DNA from: Halioglobus japonicus
Lineage (GTDB): Bacteria; Pseudomonadota; Gammaproteobacteria; Pseudomonadales; Halieaceae
DNA: 64,000 nucleotides
Direction of reading: 5' to 3'
Assembly: GCA_902705825.1 (NCBI GenBank)
Contig: CACSIL010000051.1
Location: forward strand, 300,452 to 364,451
Position numbers and translations under genes: made by a program
Shown here: positions 17,396-28,711 of the stretch, in pieces
Numbering within the stretch: position 1 is the stretch's first letter
Layout: every line of letters starts with the position of its first letter
Notes under the pieces: generated by a model
Told to the model about the DNA's origin: nothing
What the model saw: only the letters and a program-made list of their open reading frames with translations
The model's database searches: none

Positions 17396-20300
17396 TGCAA
17401 ACGCCTGCCAAAAAGGGAATTATCGCCTGGTTCGCCCATAACCCGGTCGCTGCCAACCTGTTGATGTTAATCATTATTGTGGTGGGCCTGGGCTCGGCGT
17501 TTACCATCCAGCGCGCAATGTTTCCCGCGATTGAAATTGAGGCGATCTATATCAACCTGACCTACCCCGGCGCGGCGCCTGAAGAGGTCGAACAAGGTGT
17601 CGTACTGAAGGTTGAGGAGGCGATCAACGATGTCGAGGGCATCAAGCGCGTCGAGTCCGACTCCTTTCAATCCGGTGCCAGAATGTGGATAGACCCTCAG
17701 GACGGTGTGGATCTGAGCAAGTTAATGGCGGATATTCGCAATCGAATCGATGCGATACAGCACTTCCCAAAGGAGGCTGAAAAGCCCATCGTCAGCCAGC
17801 CGGAGGTCATGTTCCCGGCACTCACTCTACAACTGTCCGGCAACATAGACGAGCGCAGCCTGAAATCCCTGGCCGACGATATGCGCCGCGAATTGCTCAC
17901 CTATCCGGCGATCTCCGCCGCCACAGTGGTTGGCGCACGCGACTATGAAATTGCTATCGAGATTTCAGAGCAACTGCTGCGCGAATACCACCTGACACTG
18001 GGTGATGTGGCCAATATTATTTCAGCCTCATCGCTGGACCTGCCAGCGGGCTCAGTGCGCACAGAAAATGGCGAAATCATGCTGCGCACCACCGGCCAGG
18101 CCTATGTGCAGCAAGATTTTGAAAACATTGTGCTCAAGACCTGGCCCGATGGCACGCGCCTGCTGCTCAGGGATATTGCCACCGTAGCAGACGGTTTCGT
18201 CGACGCTGCGGGGTTCGCGGCATTCAACGGCGTCTACTCACTGGGTATCAACGTGTTCGCCATGGGCAGGCAGGACATTATCGAAACCGCTGACGCAGCC
18301 AAAGCCTTTGTGGCAGAGCGCACGGGCAACCTACCCCAGGGCGTGACACTGGATGTCTGGAATGACGCCACCTATTACCTCAACGGCCGGCTCAGCATGA
18401 TGCTGAAAAATCTGGCGATGGGTGCATTGCTGGTATTTATCATCCTGGCGTTGTTTCTTGAGATCAAGCTGGCCTTCTGGGTGATGATGGGCATACCCGT
18501 GTGCTTCCTCGGCGCGATGGCGATGATCAACACCCCCTATATCCACGCCAGCCTCGACATGATCAGTATCTTCGGCTTCATTCTGGTTCTGGGTATCGTG
18601 GTGGACGATGCGATCATAATGGGAGAGAGCGCCTACTCCGAACAGGAAAAGCACGGCCACAGCGTGGAAAGTGTTGTGACCGGTGTATACCGCGTATCCA
18701 CCCCCGCCACTTTCGGCGTGCTTACCACTATTATGGCCTTTCTTCCCACACTGTTTGTGCAGGGCGTTTTTGGCGCTTTCCCCGCCGCCTGCGGCTGGGT
18801 AGTAATCCTCTGCCTGTGCTTTTCCCTGGTAGAGTCAAAGTGGATTCTTCCCGCTCACCTGGCGCACAGCAAGCCCACTAAAAATCGCCTGCTACTGCGC
18901 ATTGACCGCGTACAGGAAGAAGTGAACTGGCTGCTCTACCATTTTGTGCAGTACCGTTATAAACCTTTCATGTTGAAATGCGTCAATAACCGCTATGTGA
19001 CACTCGCATTTTTCATGTCCCTGTTGATTCTGTCCTGCGGATTGTTGGCCGGCGGTACCGTGCGCACCGTGCTGTCCCCGGACACACCCGGTGAATTCCT
19101 GCAGGTAGAATTGCGCATGGCCGAGGGTATGGCGGAAGAGCGAACCCTGGAGGCTGTGGCACGGATTGCAAACGCCTTTCATACCATGGAGGAGAACTAC
19201 CGCAAGGAAAGTGGAACCGATGAACGCCTGCTGAACCATATGGCAACATACGGCTACGATCGCATCAACGGTCGTATTGATGTGGAGCTGACCAAGGAAG
19301 ACGAGCGCACCATCAACACCAGAGATGTGCAGGAACGCTGGCGCAAAGCGGTGGGCAGAGTTCACGGCGCAGAAGTGTTTGCCATCCGCAGCGCCGATGG
19401 CCCGCAGATGGGGCCAGCCATCGCGTTTGACCTGATGCACAGCAATATTGACACCCTGCGCGAGGCCGCCACGGAGCTGGAAGAGGCGATGGGGCACTAC
19501 ACAGGTATCTTCGATATCCGCAACGGTGTCAGCGATACTGCCGACGAATTCCATCTCGAGCTACTGCCCGAGGCCGAATCGCTGGGCATCACGCGCTATG
19601 ACCTGGGAAGCCAGGTTCGACACGCGTTCTACGGCGCAGAAGCTCAACGTGTCCAACGCGGCATCGACGAGATCAAGGTTATGGTTCGCTACCCGAAAGC
19701 GGATCGCGAGAACGTCAGCAGCCTGAACAATATGTTTATTCGAACGCCGTCGGGTGATGAAGTGCCGTTTGAGACTGTCGCACGCCTGGAGGTCAAACAG
19801 GGGCTTCTTAAAGCAACGCGAATAAACTACCAGCGCGCTGCGGAGATCACCGCAGAAGCCAACAAAAGAGAAGTCGAGCCCGACAAGGTAATTGCGGATA
19901 TCGAAGCCAATGTCCTGCCCAGGCTGCAGAAGAAGTACCCGGGGCTGCGTTACGCCATATCCGGCATGGCCGAAGAAGAGTCCAAAATGGCTATCAGTAT
20001 GATGGTGGGCTTCCCGCTCGCGCTCTTTGGCATCTATGCCCTGCTCGCTGTCCCGACAAAATCGTATCTACAACCGATGATAATCATGGGGGTCATACCG
20101 TTTGGCATGATCGGCGCTATTTTTGGTCACTGGGTATCCGGATACCCACTGAGCATGATGTCACTGATGGGGGTAATCGCACTCAGCGGTGTTGTCGTCA
20201 ATGACAGCCTGATACTGGTGGATTTCGTGAACAGATCCATCGCCGATGGCGTAGACCGCCTTACCGCGGTAGTGGATGCTGGAACGAGGCGTTTTAGGGC

Positions 20301-20532
20301 CATACTGCTAACGTCTCTGACGACGTTTTTCGGCTTGATCCCGATGCTCTCCGAGCGCACAGCGCAAGCCGAGATGCTGGTGCCGATGGCGATTTCACTG
20401 GCTTATGGCATCGTGTTCGCCACAGTGATCACCCTGCTGCTAATTCCCTGCCTTTACATGATATTGGAGGATTTGGCGCAGTGGCGGGCCAACAGAGCTG
20501 ACGCCGGCCACCACGCAGTGGGACAGAGCTGA
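17395..20532 (+). CDS. RND family efflux transporter permease (AcrB/MexF-like)
   Basis: 1045 residues, the normal length for an RND pump. TM1 follows a short basic N-terminus and the usual HNPVAANLLML start. Two large periplasmic loops alternate with twelve TM helices. TM4 carries the proton-relay acidic motif (LVLGIVVDDAIIMGE, near 398-412), and the second half repeats it as ALSGVVVNDSLILVDF. It exports hydrophobic compounds by proton antiport. It is translationally coupled to the adaptor gene. The substrate is unknown. Clades with a single adaptor and a lone RND are common next to lipid-metabolism genes in marine gammaproteobacteria, but that context does not define the substrate. Confidence 0.93.
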   Translation: MQTPAKKGIIAWFAHNPVAANLLMLIIIVVGLGSAFTIQRAMFPAIEIEAIYINLTYPGAAPEEVEQGVVLKVEEAINDVEGIKRVESDSFQSGARMWIDPQDGVDLSKLMADIRNRIDAIQHFPKEAEKPIVSQPEVMFPALTLQLSGNIDERSLKSLADDMRRELLTYPAISAATVVGARDYEIAIEISEQLLREYHLTLGDVANIISASSLDLPAGSVRTENGEIMLRTTGQAYVQQDFENIVLKTWPDGTRLLLRDIATVADGFVDAAGFAAFNGVYSLGINVFAMGRQDIIETADAAKAFVAERTGNLPQGVTLDVWNDATYYLNGRLSMMLKNLAMGALLVFIILALFLEIKLAFWVMMGIPVCFLGAMAMINTPYIHASLDMISIFGFILVLGIVVDDAIIMGESAYSEQEKHGHSVESVVTGVYRVSTPATFGVLTTIMAFLPTLFVQGVFGAFPAACGWVVILCLCFSLVESKWILPAHLAHSKPTKNRLLLRIDRVQEEVNWLLYHFVQYRYKPFMLKCVNNRYVTLAFFMSLLILSCGLLAGGTVRTVLSPDTPGEFLQVELRMAEGMAEERTLEAVARIANAFHTMEENYRKESGTDERLLNHMATYGYDRINGRIDVELTKEDERTINTRDVQERWRKAVGRVHGAEVFAIRSADGPQMGPAIAFDLMHSNIDTLREAATELEEAMGHYTGIFDIRNGVSDTADEFHLELLPEAESLGITRYDLGSQVRHAFYGAEAQRVQRGIDEIKVMVRYPKADRENVSSLNNMFIRTPSGDEVPFETVARLEVKQGLLKATRINYQRAAEITAEANKREVEPDKVIADIEANVLPRLQKKYPGLRYAISGMAEEESKMAISMMVGFPLALFGIYALLAVPTKSYLQPMIIMGVIPFGMIGAIFGHWVSGYPLSMMSLMGVIALSGVVVNDSLILVDFVNRSIADGVDRLTAVVDAGTRRFRAILLTSLTTFFGLIPMLSERTAQAEMLVPMAISLAYGIVFATVITLLLIPCLYMILEDLAQWRANRADAGHHAVGQS

Positions 20533-20548
20533 GAGTGTCAGACACTCA

Positions 20549-22396
20549 CTAGCGAACAGCACCGCAGCTGAGACACCGCATATACAGGTGTGCCGGGTCC
20601 TGTAGACTACCCAGTTCCTCTACCGCGTTGCGCACGGGTTGCAACAATGTGGCCAGCGCAGCGCCAGCATTAGAGACGCCGGACATATTGAGACTGCCGA
20701 TGCTCTTGGCCAGTTGCTTCATCAACATATCCCGGGGTGACAGCGGCTGCTCAACATACTCCACTTCGTAATCGCTGATGCCGGCGATCTCTGCAGCTGA
20801 GGCAATCGCATCGTGCAGGCTGCCGACTTTATCGACGAGGCCGAACTTCAATGCATCCTCGGCACACCAGACCCGACCCTCGGCCAGAGGATCAACCTCT
20901 GCTATGCTCATGTCCCGCCCCTGTGAAACGATTTCCAGGAAGCTGGCGTAGGCAAAATCCACACTGCTGTTTAGCACCGTGACCAATTCCGGGCTCAGCG
21001 AACGGTCGTAGCGCATGGAGCCAGCCATTGGCGTCGTGCCCACACCGTCCGTGTAAACACCTACACGGCGCAGCAGTTCCTCAAAGGTGGGGAATACCGC
21101 AAATACACCAATACTCCCGGTGATGGTAGTGGGCGTCGCCCAGATTTCATCCGCATCGGCCGCTATATAATAGCCACCTGAGGCGGCAACTGTACCCATG
21201 GATACAACAACAGGAATGCCCTGGTTTTTAGCGTGAAGCAATTGCTGGCGGATAATTTCGGAGGCGAACATACTGCCACCGCCGCTGTTTACCCGCAGGA
21301 CGATTGCTTTAACGCCGTCGGCCTCGGCCGCGCCGTGAATCATACGCGCCAGAGTATCACCGCCGATCGTTCCGGGAGGTTGATCACCGGGCACAATACT
21401 CCCCTGTGCGGTGATAACCGCTACGCGATCTGCCTCGGTGCCGCCCAGGTGCAGAGGCTTTTTACGCGACAGATAGCGCTCGAACTCCACCGCCTCGTAC
21501 AGACCGTCCTCATTACTGGCTCCCACTAACTCCACTAGGTACTCATTGCCCTCAATGCGCCCCAGCAATTTGTCTATCAGCCCCGCTTGCACCGCTGCCT
21601 GTGCTGCATCGCCACCCTCGGCCAGCATGTGTTCGGTAAAATTGTTCACAAAGTCGCCGACTGCGCCGGATGGCAGATCGCGCTGGGACTCCACCATTTG
21701 GGTGTACTGCCCCCACAAATTGCCCAGCCAACGACGGGTTACTTTTTTCTCACCGGGTGACATATTGTCGCGCACGAAAGGTTCTACCGCCGATTTATGA
21801 TCACCGGCACGAAAGATATGCACATTCACCGACACTTTTTCCAGCGCGTCACTGAAGTAGTTGTTGTAGTTGCTGTACCCCTCCAGCGACACGCCACCCA
21901 TGGGATGTGCGATTACCGTGTCGGCGTAACTGGCCAACAGGTATTGATCCTGGGTGTAGTAATCCCCGATCGCAACGATGGGCTTGCCGGTTTCGCGGAA
22001 CCTGTCGAGTGCCGGAATGATCTCCTGGGTTTTACTGATGCCGACACTGACAAGGTTATCGAGCTCCATCACCAGCGAGTTAATTGCTGGATCTTCGGCC
22101 GCATAATCTATCGCCTCGATGATATCGCGCAACAACACCTCGTGATCAGAGGGAGATGCCGCCCCCATCAGCGGCGACAGTGGATTAATCTCGGATTTCT
22201 GGTCCACCACCTTGCCACTCACATTCAGCAGCAGAGCGGCTTTGTCGGGCAAAGGCTCCGGCGACCCACCTATATAGACAAAGTAAATAAACGCGATCAT
22301 CACCAGGAACAGGATATTGGACATCGCCAACCTGATACGTGTGATGACACCCCATATACCCGAGAAGATACGACGCAATAGCGACGGTTTACTCAT
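20549..22396 (-). CDS. sppA: Signal peptide peptidase SppA, 67K type
   Basis: 615 residues, matching the long tandem-domain SppA of enterobacteria. An N-terminal membrane anchor lies at 26-42. The catalytic Lys is K201 in GDHKSAVEPF, and the Ser nucleophile is S406 in MGTVAASGGYY, the Ser/Lys dyad split over the two repeats. It degrades leftover signal peptides in the inner membrane. GGGGA precedes the ATG at 22396 at about nine bases. The gene begins three bases after the DUF2069 stop, forming a run arsC, wrbA, DUF2069, sppA on the minus strand. The C-terminal MRCLSCGAVR has two cysteines that may be structural. Confidence 0.95.
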   Translation of the reverse strand: MSKPSLLRRIFSGIWGVITRIRLAMSNILFLVMIAFIYFVYIGGSPEPLPDKAALLLNVSGKVVDQKSEINPLSPLMGAASPSDHEVLLRDIIEAIDYAAEDPAINSLVMELDNLVSVGISKTQEIIPALDRFRETGKPIVAIGDYYTQDQYLLASYADTVIAHPMGGVSLEGYSNYNNYFSDALEKVSVNVHIFRAGDHKSAVEPFVRDNMSPGEKKVTRRWLGNLWGQYTQMVESQRDLPSGAVGDFVNNFTEHMLAEGGDAAQAAVQAGLIDKLLGRIEGNEYLVELVGASNEDGLYEAVEFERYLSRKKPLHLGGTEADRVAVITAQGSIVPGDQPPGTIGGDTLARMIHGAAEADGVKAIVLRVNSGGGSMFASEIIRQQLLHAKNQGIPVVVSMGTVAASGGYYIAADADEIWATPTTITGSIGVFAVFPTFEELLRRVGVYTDGVGTTPMAGSMRYDRSLSPELVTVLNSSVDFAYASFLEIVSQGRDMSIAEVDPLAEGRVWCAEDALKFGLVDKVGSLHDAIASAAEIAGISDYEVEYVEQPLSPRDMLMKQLAKSIGSLNMSGVSNAGAALATLLQPVRNAVEELGSLQDPAHLYMRCLSCGAVR

Positions 22397-22399
22397 ACA

Positions 22400-23720
<1,321 letters not shown>

Positions 23721-23902
23721 AAACAAATTCCGGAGTATATTAAGGATGACAATAACTCGCGGCAGAGTATAACAAACCTTTGGCTGTGTCTCGTAGCGCC
23801 AATATCGGCTGTTGACGCCCTTGGAACGGCCCTCATAGGACAGGAATCTCGCCGACTGCCACGCTCGTGCAACACAATAAGCGATCATGCCATAATGCCC
23901 CC

Positions 23903-25132
23903 ATGAATTTTCCCAAACTCACATTCAGCGAAATATCACATAGAGTGCGGTATCTGGTCGATCGCTTTCTCTCCGATCGCTGTTCAGAAAACGCCCAGGC
24001 GCTGACGTATATGAGCCTGTTCGCTCTGGTGCCCCTATTAACAGTGCTGTATACGATCGCCTCCGCCGTTCCCGCCTTTCAGGGGGCGGAAGAACAAATG
24101 CAGGAACTGCTATTCAAGCACATCGTCCCGCAGAGCAGCGCGAGCATAGAACAATACCTCAACGAGTTTTCCCAGCAGGCTAAAAACCTCACCGGGCCCG
24201 GCATCGGCTTTCTGTTGGTGACGTCCATCATCATGCTGCGCAATATAGAACACGCCTTGAACAATATCTGGCGCTCGCGGGAAAACCGCAGTGCACTATC
24301 GAGCTTTATGCTGTACTGGGTGGTACTGACGCTGACACCAGTGACCATTGGCGTGGCACTGGGCCTGAGCACCTATCTGGCGTCAGCCGCAGATGTCCTG
24401 GAGAGCCTCGACATTCTGGGGCTCAAGGCCTTCCTGGTGCATGCCACGCCGCTGTTGCTGAGCCTGCTGGGGTTCAGTTTGATCTATGCCGCCGTCCCCA
24501 ACTGTCCGGTGCCGTTCAAGCATGCACTTGTCGGCGGCCTGTTCACAACCGTGGCCTTTCACGCAGCTCGCAGTCTCTTCACCAAACTGATGGTCGGCTC
24601 CAATTACACCTTCATCTACGGTGCTTTTGCCGCCGTCCCCCTATTCCTGCTGTGGGTCTACCTGTCCTGGAATATCGTCCTGATCGGAGGCGTACTGGTA
24701 CACAGCCTGACGGCATACGAAAGTGATGAACAGTCCAAGCGCCCAATCGTACTCAAAGCGCTCAACGTGCTGTATGTCTTCTGGGAAAAACAACAATCCG
24801 GCGAGACGGTACGCGAGATGGAACTGCTCAAGCGCAGGCACGACTTTATTCGCGGCCTCGACAGCGTGACCTGGGGTTACCTGCGTGATATTTTTCTACG
24901 AGAAAATGTCATTACCGAAAACAGCAAGGGCCACTACCTGCTTGCTCGGGATCTCCACACCGTACCGTTCTGGCAGTTGAAAGAATGGATCGAAAATGAA
25001 CTCTCACTCGAAGGGCAGGACCTGGCGCTCAACAGCGATTGGCAACGCAATGCATATCAATTGTTGCTCGACCAGCGCAAGGACCAGAGAGAGCTATTAA
25101 ACATCAATCTTGCGGAGTTATTCAGCCAGTGA
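23903..25132 (+). CDS. yihY: YihY/UPF0761 family inner-membrane protein
   Basis: 409 residues from the ATG at 23903. Six TM helices form the YihY (RNase BN-like) core. Motifs include AQALTYMSLFALVPLLTV near 31-48, SIIMLRNIEHALNNIW, and VPNCPVPFKHALVGG before the last helices. A cytoplasmic C-terminal winged-helix-like region of about 130 residues follows (WEKQQSGETVREMELLKRRHDFIRG onward in two parts). Family members were once called ribonuclease BN, but the nuclease activity belongs elsewhere; the true function is unclear, perhaps lipid or solute transport. The stop overlaps the GTG of the thioredoxin-like lipoprotein gene, so the two are translationally coupled. Confidence 0.9.
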   Translation: MNFPKLTFSEISHRVRYLVDRFLSDRCSENAQALTYMSLFALVPLLTVLYTIASAVPAFQGAEEQMQELLFKHIVPQSSASIEQYLNEFSQQAKNLTGPGIGFLLVTSIIMLRNIEHALNNIWRSRENRSALSSFMLYWVVLTLTPVTIGVALGLSTYLASAADVLESLDILGLKAFLVHATPLLLSLLGFSLIYAAVPNCPVPFKHALVGGLFTTVAFHAARSLFTKLMVGSNYTFIYGAFAAVPLFLLWVYLSWNIVLIGGVLVHSLTAYESDEQSKRPIVLKALNVLYVFWEKQQSGETVREMELLKRRHDFIRGLDSVTWGYLRDIFLRENVITENSKGHYLLARDLHTVPFWQLKEWIENELSLEGQDLALNSDWQRNAYQLLLDQRKDQRELLNINLAELFSQ

Positions 25133-25599
25133 AATACCTGATTCTTTTCAGCACCCTACTCTCGCTGCTGGCTTGCGGACAACCGCAGGGCACGGTGACA
25201 GGCCCGGCGATTGCAGACCTTCGCGGCCAGTGGGTGGTAATCAACTACTGGGCACAGTGGTGCAAGCCCTGTATCGAGGAGATACCGGAACTCAATGCGC
25301 TCGACCGGGATTATCCCCAGGTGACTGTTCTCGGCGTGAACTACGATGGTGCCAGCGGCGAGGAACTCGAATCGCAGCGCGAGCAACTGGGCGTGACCTT
25401 TACCAGCTTGATCGAGGACCCCGCAGAACAACTGGGTAAATCGCGACCCGTTGTGCTGCCAACCACATTTATCGTGAACCCCGAAGGTAAACTCGCTGCC
25501 GAACTGATGGGGCCACAAACGCTGGAATCCCTGCTACAGGCCACTGAGCAGACACCGAAAGAGGCCGCAGAAGAGACTGCACCTCAGGTCAAAAATTGA
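25129..25599 (+). CDS. TlpA-like thioredoxin-fold lipoprotein
   Basis: 156 residues from the GTG at 25129, which overlaps the yihY TGA (GTGA). The lipobox LSLLAC puts the lipid anchor on Cys16. The redox motif is WCKPC (Cys45, Cys48) in NYWAQWCKPCIEEIPEL, with the cis-Pro region VVLPTTFIVNPEG downstream. TlpA/ResA-type proteins reduce or isomerise disulfides in the periplasm, for example during cytochrome c maturation. A C-terminal tail rich in Glu/Ala (TPKEAAEETAP) follows the fold. The likely site is the outer face of the inner membrane or the inner leaflet of the outer membrane. A hairpin lies 8 bases after the stop. Confidence 0.9.
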   Translation: MKYLILFSTLLSLLACGQPQGTVTGPAIADLRGQWVVINYWAQWCKPCIEEIPELNALDRDYPQVTVLGVNYDGASGEELESQREQLGVTFTSLIEDPAEQLGKSRPVVLPTTFIVNPEGKLAAELMGPQTLESLLQATEQTPKEAAEETAPQVKN

Positions 25600-25607
25600 A
25601 CAAAAAA

Positions 25608-25628
25608 AACCGGCCCAGAGGGCCGGTT
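25608..25628 (-). terminator. Perfect 9-bp hairpin with U-tract only on the minus strand
   Basis: AACCGGCCC and GGGCCGGTT pair perfectly around an AGA loop. A run of eight A precedes it on the plus strand, so a minus-strand transcript would end in a classic U-tract. On the plus strand, after the TlpA-like gene, no U-run follows. It may work in both directions weakly, but its best reading is as a minus-strand terminator. The rest of 25600-25901 contains no further gene that I can support and should hold the cysK promoter. Confidence 0.6.
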
Positions 25629-25901
25629 AGCGTGCTTTCTCAACCACGCGGGAAGTATGAGACCTGGATGGAATCCAGCAGTTCAGCAACTGTGCTTGAT
25701 ATGACTATGCACTTCGGCTTTGGTTCCCAGTGCTGAAAAATAATTTTACGTGGCGGCCTGATCACGCGCTTGTCATCCGCAAATTGTCGATTGAACTGCC
25801 GCCCTCGCACAGCCGCTACCTCCGGTTGGACAGCGAGACGTCACGATACTACTCTAGTACCCAATGCAACATCCGCCCCCTCAAACGCGAAGGTATCCAA
25901 T

Positions 25902-26882
25902 ATGAGCAAACTGTACAGTGACAATGCCGAAACAATCGGCGGCACTCCACTGGTAAAGATCAATCACATCAGCGATGGCAATATTTATGCCAAGCTGGAG
26001 AATCGCAATCCGGCGATGTCCGTAAAATGTCGTATAGGCGCTAGCATGGTGAGCGCCGCTGAGCGCGACGGCAGCCTCAAACCCGGCATGTGTATCGTTG
26101 AACCCACCAGTGGCAACACCGGGATCGCACTGGCGTTTGTCGCCGCGGCCAAGGGCTACGGTTGTATCCTGACCATGCCCAACTCGATGAGTCTGGAGCG
26201 GCGCATGCTGATGAAATCACTGGGCGCACAAGTCATCCTGACAGACGGCGCCAAGGGAATCGCCGCCGCAATCGCCAAAGCAGAAGACATCATTGCCTCT
26301 GACCCGCAAAAATACTGGGGCCCCCACCAGTTCGAGAATCCGGCCAACCCCGGCGTACATGAACAGACTACCGGACCGGAAATATGGAATGACACCGATG
26401 GTGCAATCGATATTGTAGTCTCCGGTGTAGGTACCGGCGGCACCATCACAGGTGTTTCACGTTACCTGAAAAACACGTGCGGAAAGAATGTACTGAGCGT
26501 CGCAGTGGAGCCCGACACCACTACCATGATCACAGCGGCAAAGGCCGGTGAAGAGCCGCGCCATGCACCGCACAAAATTCAGGGCATCGGAGCGGGTTTT
26601 GTTCCCAAGAATCTGGATTTATCCATGGTCGATCAGGTTGAGCAGGTCACCAGCGATGAAGCAATCGCATGGGCCCACAAGCTGATGCAACAAGAAGGCA
26701 TTCTGGCGGGCATTTCATCGGGGGCCGCTATGGTCGTGGCTCACCGGCTGTCGCAACAGGAAGAACACCGCGGCAAGATGATTGTTGCGATACTGCCGGA
26801 TTCCGGCGAGCGCTATCTGACCTCTGCGCTGTTCGCCGATAGCTTCACTGACAACGAGACTGTACAGGCGACGGTAACCTGA
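25902..26882 (+). CDS. cysK: Cysteine synthase A (O-acetylserine sulfhydrylase)
   Basis: 326 residues from the ATG at 25902; the open frame upstream (to 25770) lacks family similarity. It makes cysteine from O-acetylserine and sulfide. PLP is bound by Lys42 in [11 protein letters not shown] (36-46). The substrate loop is [12 protein letters not shown], the phosphate loop is GTGGTITG, and the C-terminal [13 protein letters not shown] is complete. The VKCRIG form and the full C-terminus match the CysK type rather than CysM. The next gene on the opposite strand abuts its stop exactly (26882/26883), so there is no room for a terminator between them. Confidence 0.95.
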   Translation: MSKLYSDNAETIGGTPLVKINHISDGNIYAKLENRNPAMSVKCRIGASMVSAAERDGSLKPGMCIVEPTSGNTGIALAFVAAAKGYGCILTMPNSMSLERRMLMKSLGAQVILTDGAKGIAAAIAKAEDIIASDPQKYWGPHQFENPANPGVHEQTTGPEIWNDTDGAIDIVVSGVGTGGTITGVSRYLKNTCGKNVLSVAVEPDTTTMITAAKAGEEPRHAPHKIQGIGAGFVPKNLDLSMVDQVEQVTSDEAIAWAHKLMQQEGILAGISSGAAMVVAHRLSQQEEHRGKMIVAILPDSGERYLTSALFADSFTDNETVQATVT

Positions 26883-27482
26883 TCAGCCAGTTGGCGCAGC
26901 GCGTCCGATAAGATCTTCCAGACGCGCTTTCACCTCGGGCCACTCGGCTTCAATAACGCTGAAGTAGACCGAGTCGCGCAGATAGTTATTCTGCGCAATC
27001 ATATGGTTGCGCAATACGCCTTCACGGGTGGCGCCAATTCGCAGCAAGGCCTGCTGCGAACGCTGGTTGCGGCTGTCCGTCTTGAACTCCACGCGCGCAC
27101 ACCCGAGGCGCTCGAAGGCATGTGACAACAACAACAGTTTCGTCTGCGTATTAATAGCAGTGCGCTGCCACTCTTGCCCGAGCCAGGTCCACCCAATCTC
27201 AAGTGAACGGTGTTCAGGGTGGATGGCCAGGTAGCGGGTGCTGCCAACCACTCTCTCCCTGGCAGTCTCGACGATCGCGAACGGCAGTTGACCAGGTGTA
27301 GCCAGGGCCTCATCTATCCAGTGGCGCGTATCCGCCATATCGACAAAACAACCGCGAGGCAGATAGGCCCAATCAGCTTTGACCCGACCCCGGTTGTAAA
27401 GCCCCTGTGCATGTTCTGCAGCAAGTGGCTCCAGGCGTACCGCGTCGCCTTTGAGGACAACGGGGGCTATACGTAGCGACAC
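26883..27482 (-). CDS. GNAT acetyltransferase (RimJ/RimL-type)
   Basis: 199 residues from a GTG at 27482 with AGGAG eight bases upstream. The fold reads as a RimJ/RimL-like N-acetyltransferase: VRLEPLAAEHAQGLY at the start, VGSTRYLAIHPEHRSLEIGWTWL in two strands, then NTQTKLLLLSHAFERLGCARVEFKTDSRN and QQALLRIGATREGVLR as the acetyl-CoA and C-terminal motifs. Members acetylate protein N-termini or small amines; the target here is unknown. It shares its 3' boundary with cysK. The quinone oxidoreductase gene lies 14 bases upstream on the same strand, and the two may share a transcript. Confidence 0.88.
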   Translation of the reverse strand: MSLRIAPVVLKGDAVRLEPLAAEHAQGLYNRGRVKADWAYLPRGCFVDMADTRHWIDEALATPGQLPFAIVETARERVVGSTRYLAIHPEHRSLEIGWTWLGQEWQRTAINTQTKLLLLSHAFERLGCARVEFKTDSRNQRSQQALLRIGATREGVLRNHMIAQNNYLRDSVYFSVIEAEWPEVKARLEDLIGRAAPTG

Positions 27483-27496
27483 GTGGTGTTCTCCTG

Positions 27497-28468
27497 TCAG
27501 GGTATCAGCACTGTCGAACCGGTGGTTTTGCGACCTTCGAGATCCCGATGCGCCTGTTGTACATCCGCCAGTGCATAGCGTTGATTGATTTCGATACGCA
27601 CGGCGCCGCTGAGTACACGCTCAAAAAGATCGTCTGAGGATTGCTGTAACTCTTCCGTGGTCAGGGTATAGGTGAGCATGGTTGGCCGCGTGATAAACAG
27701 TGAGCCCTTATTCGCCAGCGTTTGCAGATCGAGGGGCTCAGGTGCTCCCGAGGCATTACCAAAGCTGACCATCAGCCCGCGCGGCGCCAGGCAATCGAGT
27801 GACATCTCAAACGTATCCTTACCCACGCCGTCATACACTACAGGTACTTTCTGACCATTGGTGATCTCCAGCACACGCTGCACCACGTCCTCAGTGCGGT
27901 AGTTGATAATGTGGGTAAAGCCGTGGGCAAGCGCCTGTTCGGCCTTTTCCTGCGAGCCGACGGTTCCGATAACAGTAGCGCCGATGCTCTTTGCCCATTG
28001 CCCGAAGAGTGTTCCGACACCGCCGGCGGCAGCGTGGAAAAGACAGGTGTCACCCGCTTTCAAGGTATACGTCCTCTGCAACAGGTACTCTGTGGTCTGC
28101 CCCTTCAACAGACAGGCCGCGGCCTGTTCAAAATCGATGCCATCGGGTATTTTCACCAGACGGGACGCCGGCAGATTGAGTGCCTGGGCATAGGCGCCGA
28201 ACCCGGCGGAGCAATAGGCCACGCGGTCACCGACCTGCAGACCAGCGCCCTCGCCCACCGCCTGCACTTCGCCGGCGCCCTCCAGACCAATACCGGTAGG
28301 CAGGGGCAGTGGGTATAAACCGCTGCGGTGGTAGGTATCGATATAGTTGAGCCCGATGGCCCTGTTCGCCACGGTCACCATGCCCGGCGCAGGTGGCTCG
28401 AGATCGATCTCTTCCAGCTGCATCACCTCGGGGCCACCTGTTTTATGTATTCTTACCGCCTGTACCAT
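27497..28468 (-). CDS. qorA: NADPH:quinone oxidoreductase (zinc-free MDR family)
   Basis: 323 residues from the ATG at 28468 with GGAGAGAG upstream; the frame stays open to 28579. The N-terminal GroES-like domain has NYIDTYHRSGLYPLPLPTG in two motif blocks, and the NADPH Rossmann loop is AAAGGVGTLFGQWAKSIGA. The zinc-binding cysteines of alcohol dehydrogenases are missing, as in E. coli QorA. It catalyses reduction of quinones with NADPH. The divergent gene on the right is a DEAD-box helicase; the 243 bases between them should hold both promoters. Confidence 0.92.
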   Translation of the reverse strand: MVQAVRIHKTGGPEVMQLEEIDLEPPAPGMVTVANRAIGLNYIDTYHRSGLYPLPLPTGIGLEGAGEVQAVGEGAGLQVGDRVAYCSAGFGAYAQALNLPASRLVKIPDGIDFEQAAACLLKGQTTEYLLQRTYTLKAGDTCLFHAAAGGVGTLFGQWAKSIGATVIGTVGSQEKAEQALAHGFTHIINYRTEDVVQRVLEITNGQKVPVVYDGVGKDTFEMSLDCLAPRGLMVSFGNASGAPEPLDLQTLANKGSLFITRPTMLTYTLTTEELQQSSDDLFERVLSGAVRIEINQRYALADVQQAHRDLEGRKTTGSTVLIP

Positions 28469-28711
28469 GCCACTCTCTCCTTTTGTCCACATCCGCTTGC
28501 TGCCTCTGGCGCACTCATTACCAGCTAATATACCCGCTGCACGCAATCCGAGGATATAATAGCGCGGAACTTGCACCACCGCAGTTACAAGGTGACGCTC
28601 AGCGCTGTAGCCTGCGCGACTGTTTCACCAATAATTACCTCGCCGGGCGTGTTAGCAGCAGCGTGAAAAAGCGAAAAGCCCGGCACAATCAACCAGTTTG
28701 CAGCGGAGCGC

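Noticed and set aside
28555..28560. Perfect TATAAT in the qorA-helicase intergenic region
   Set aside because: No acceptable -35 box at 16-18 bases upstream, so I do not call a promoter.
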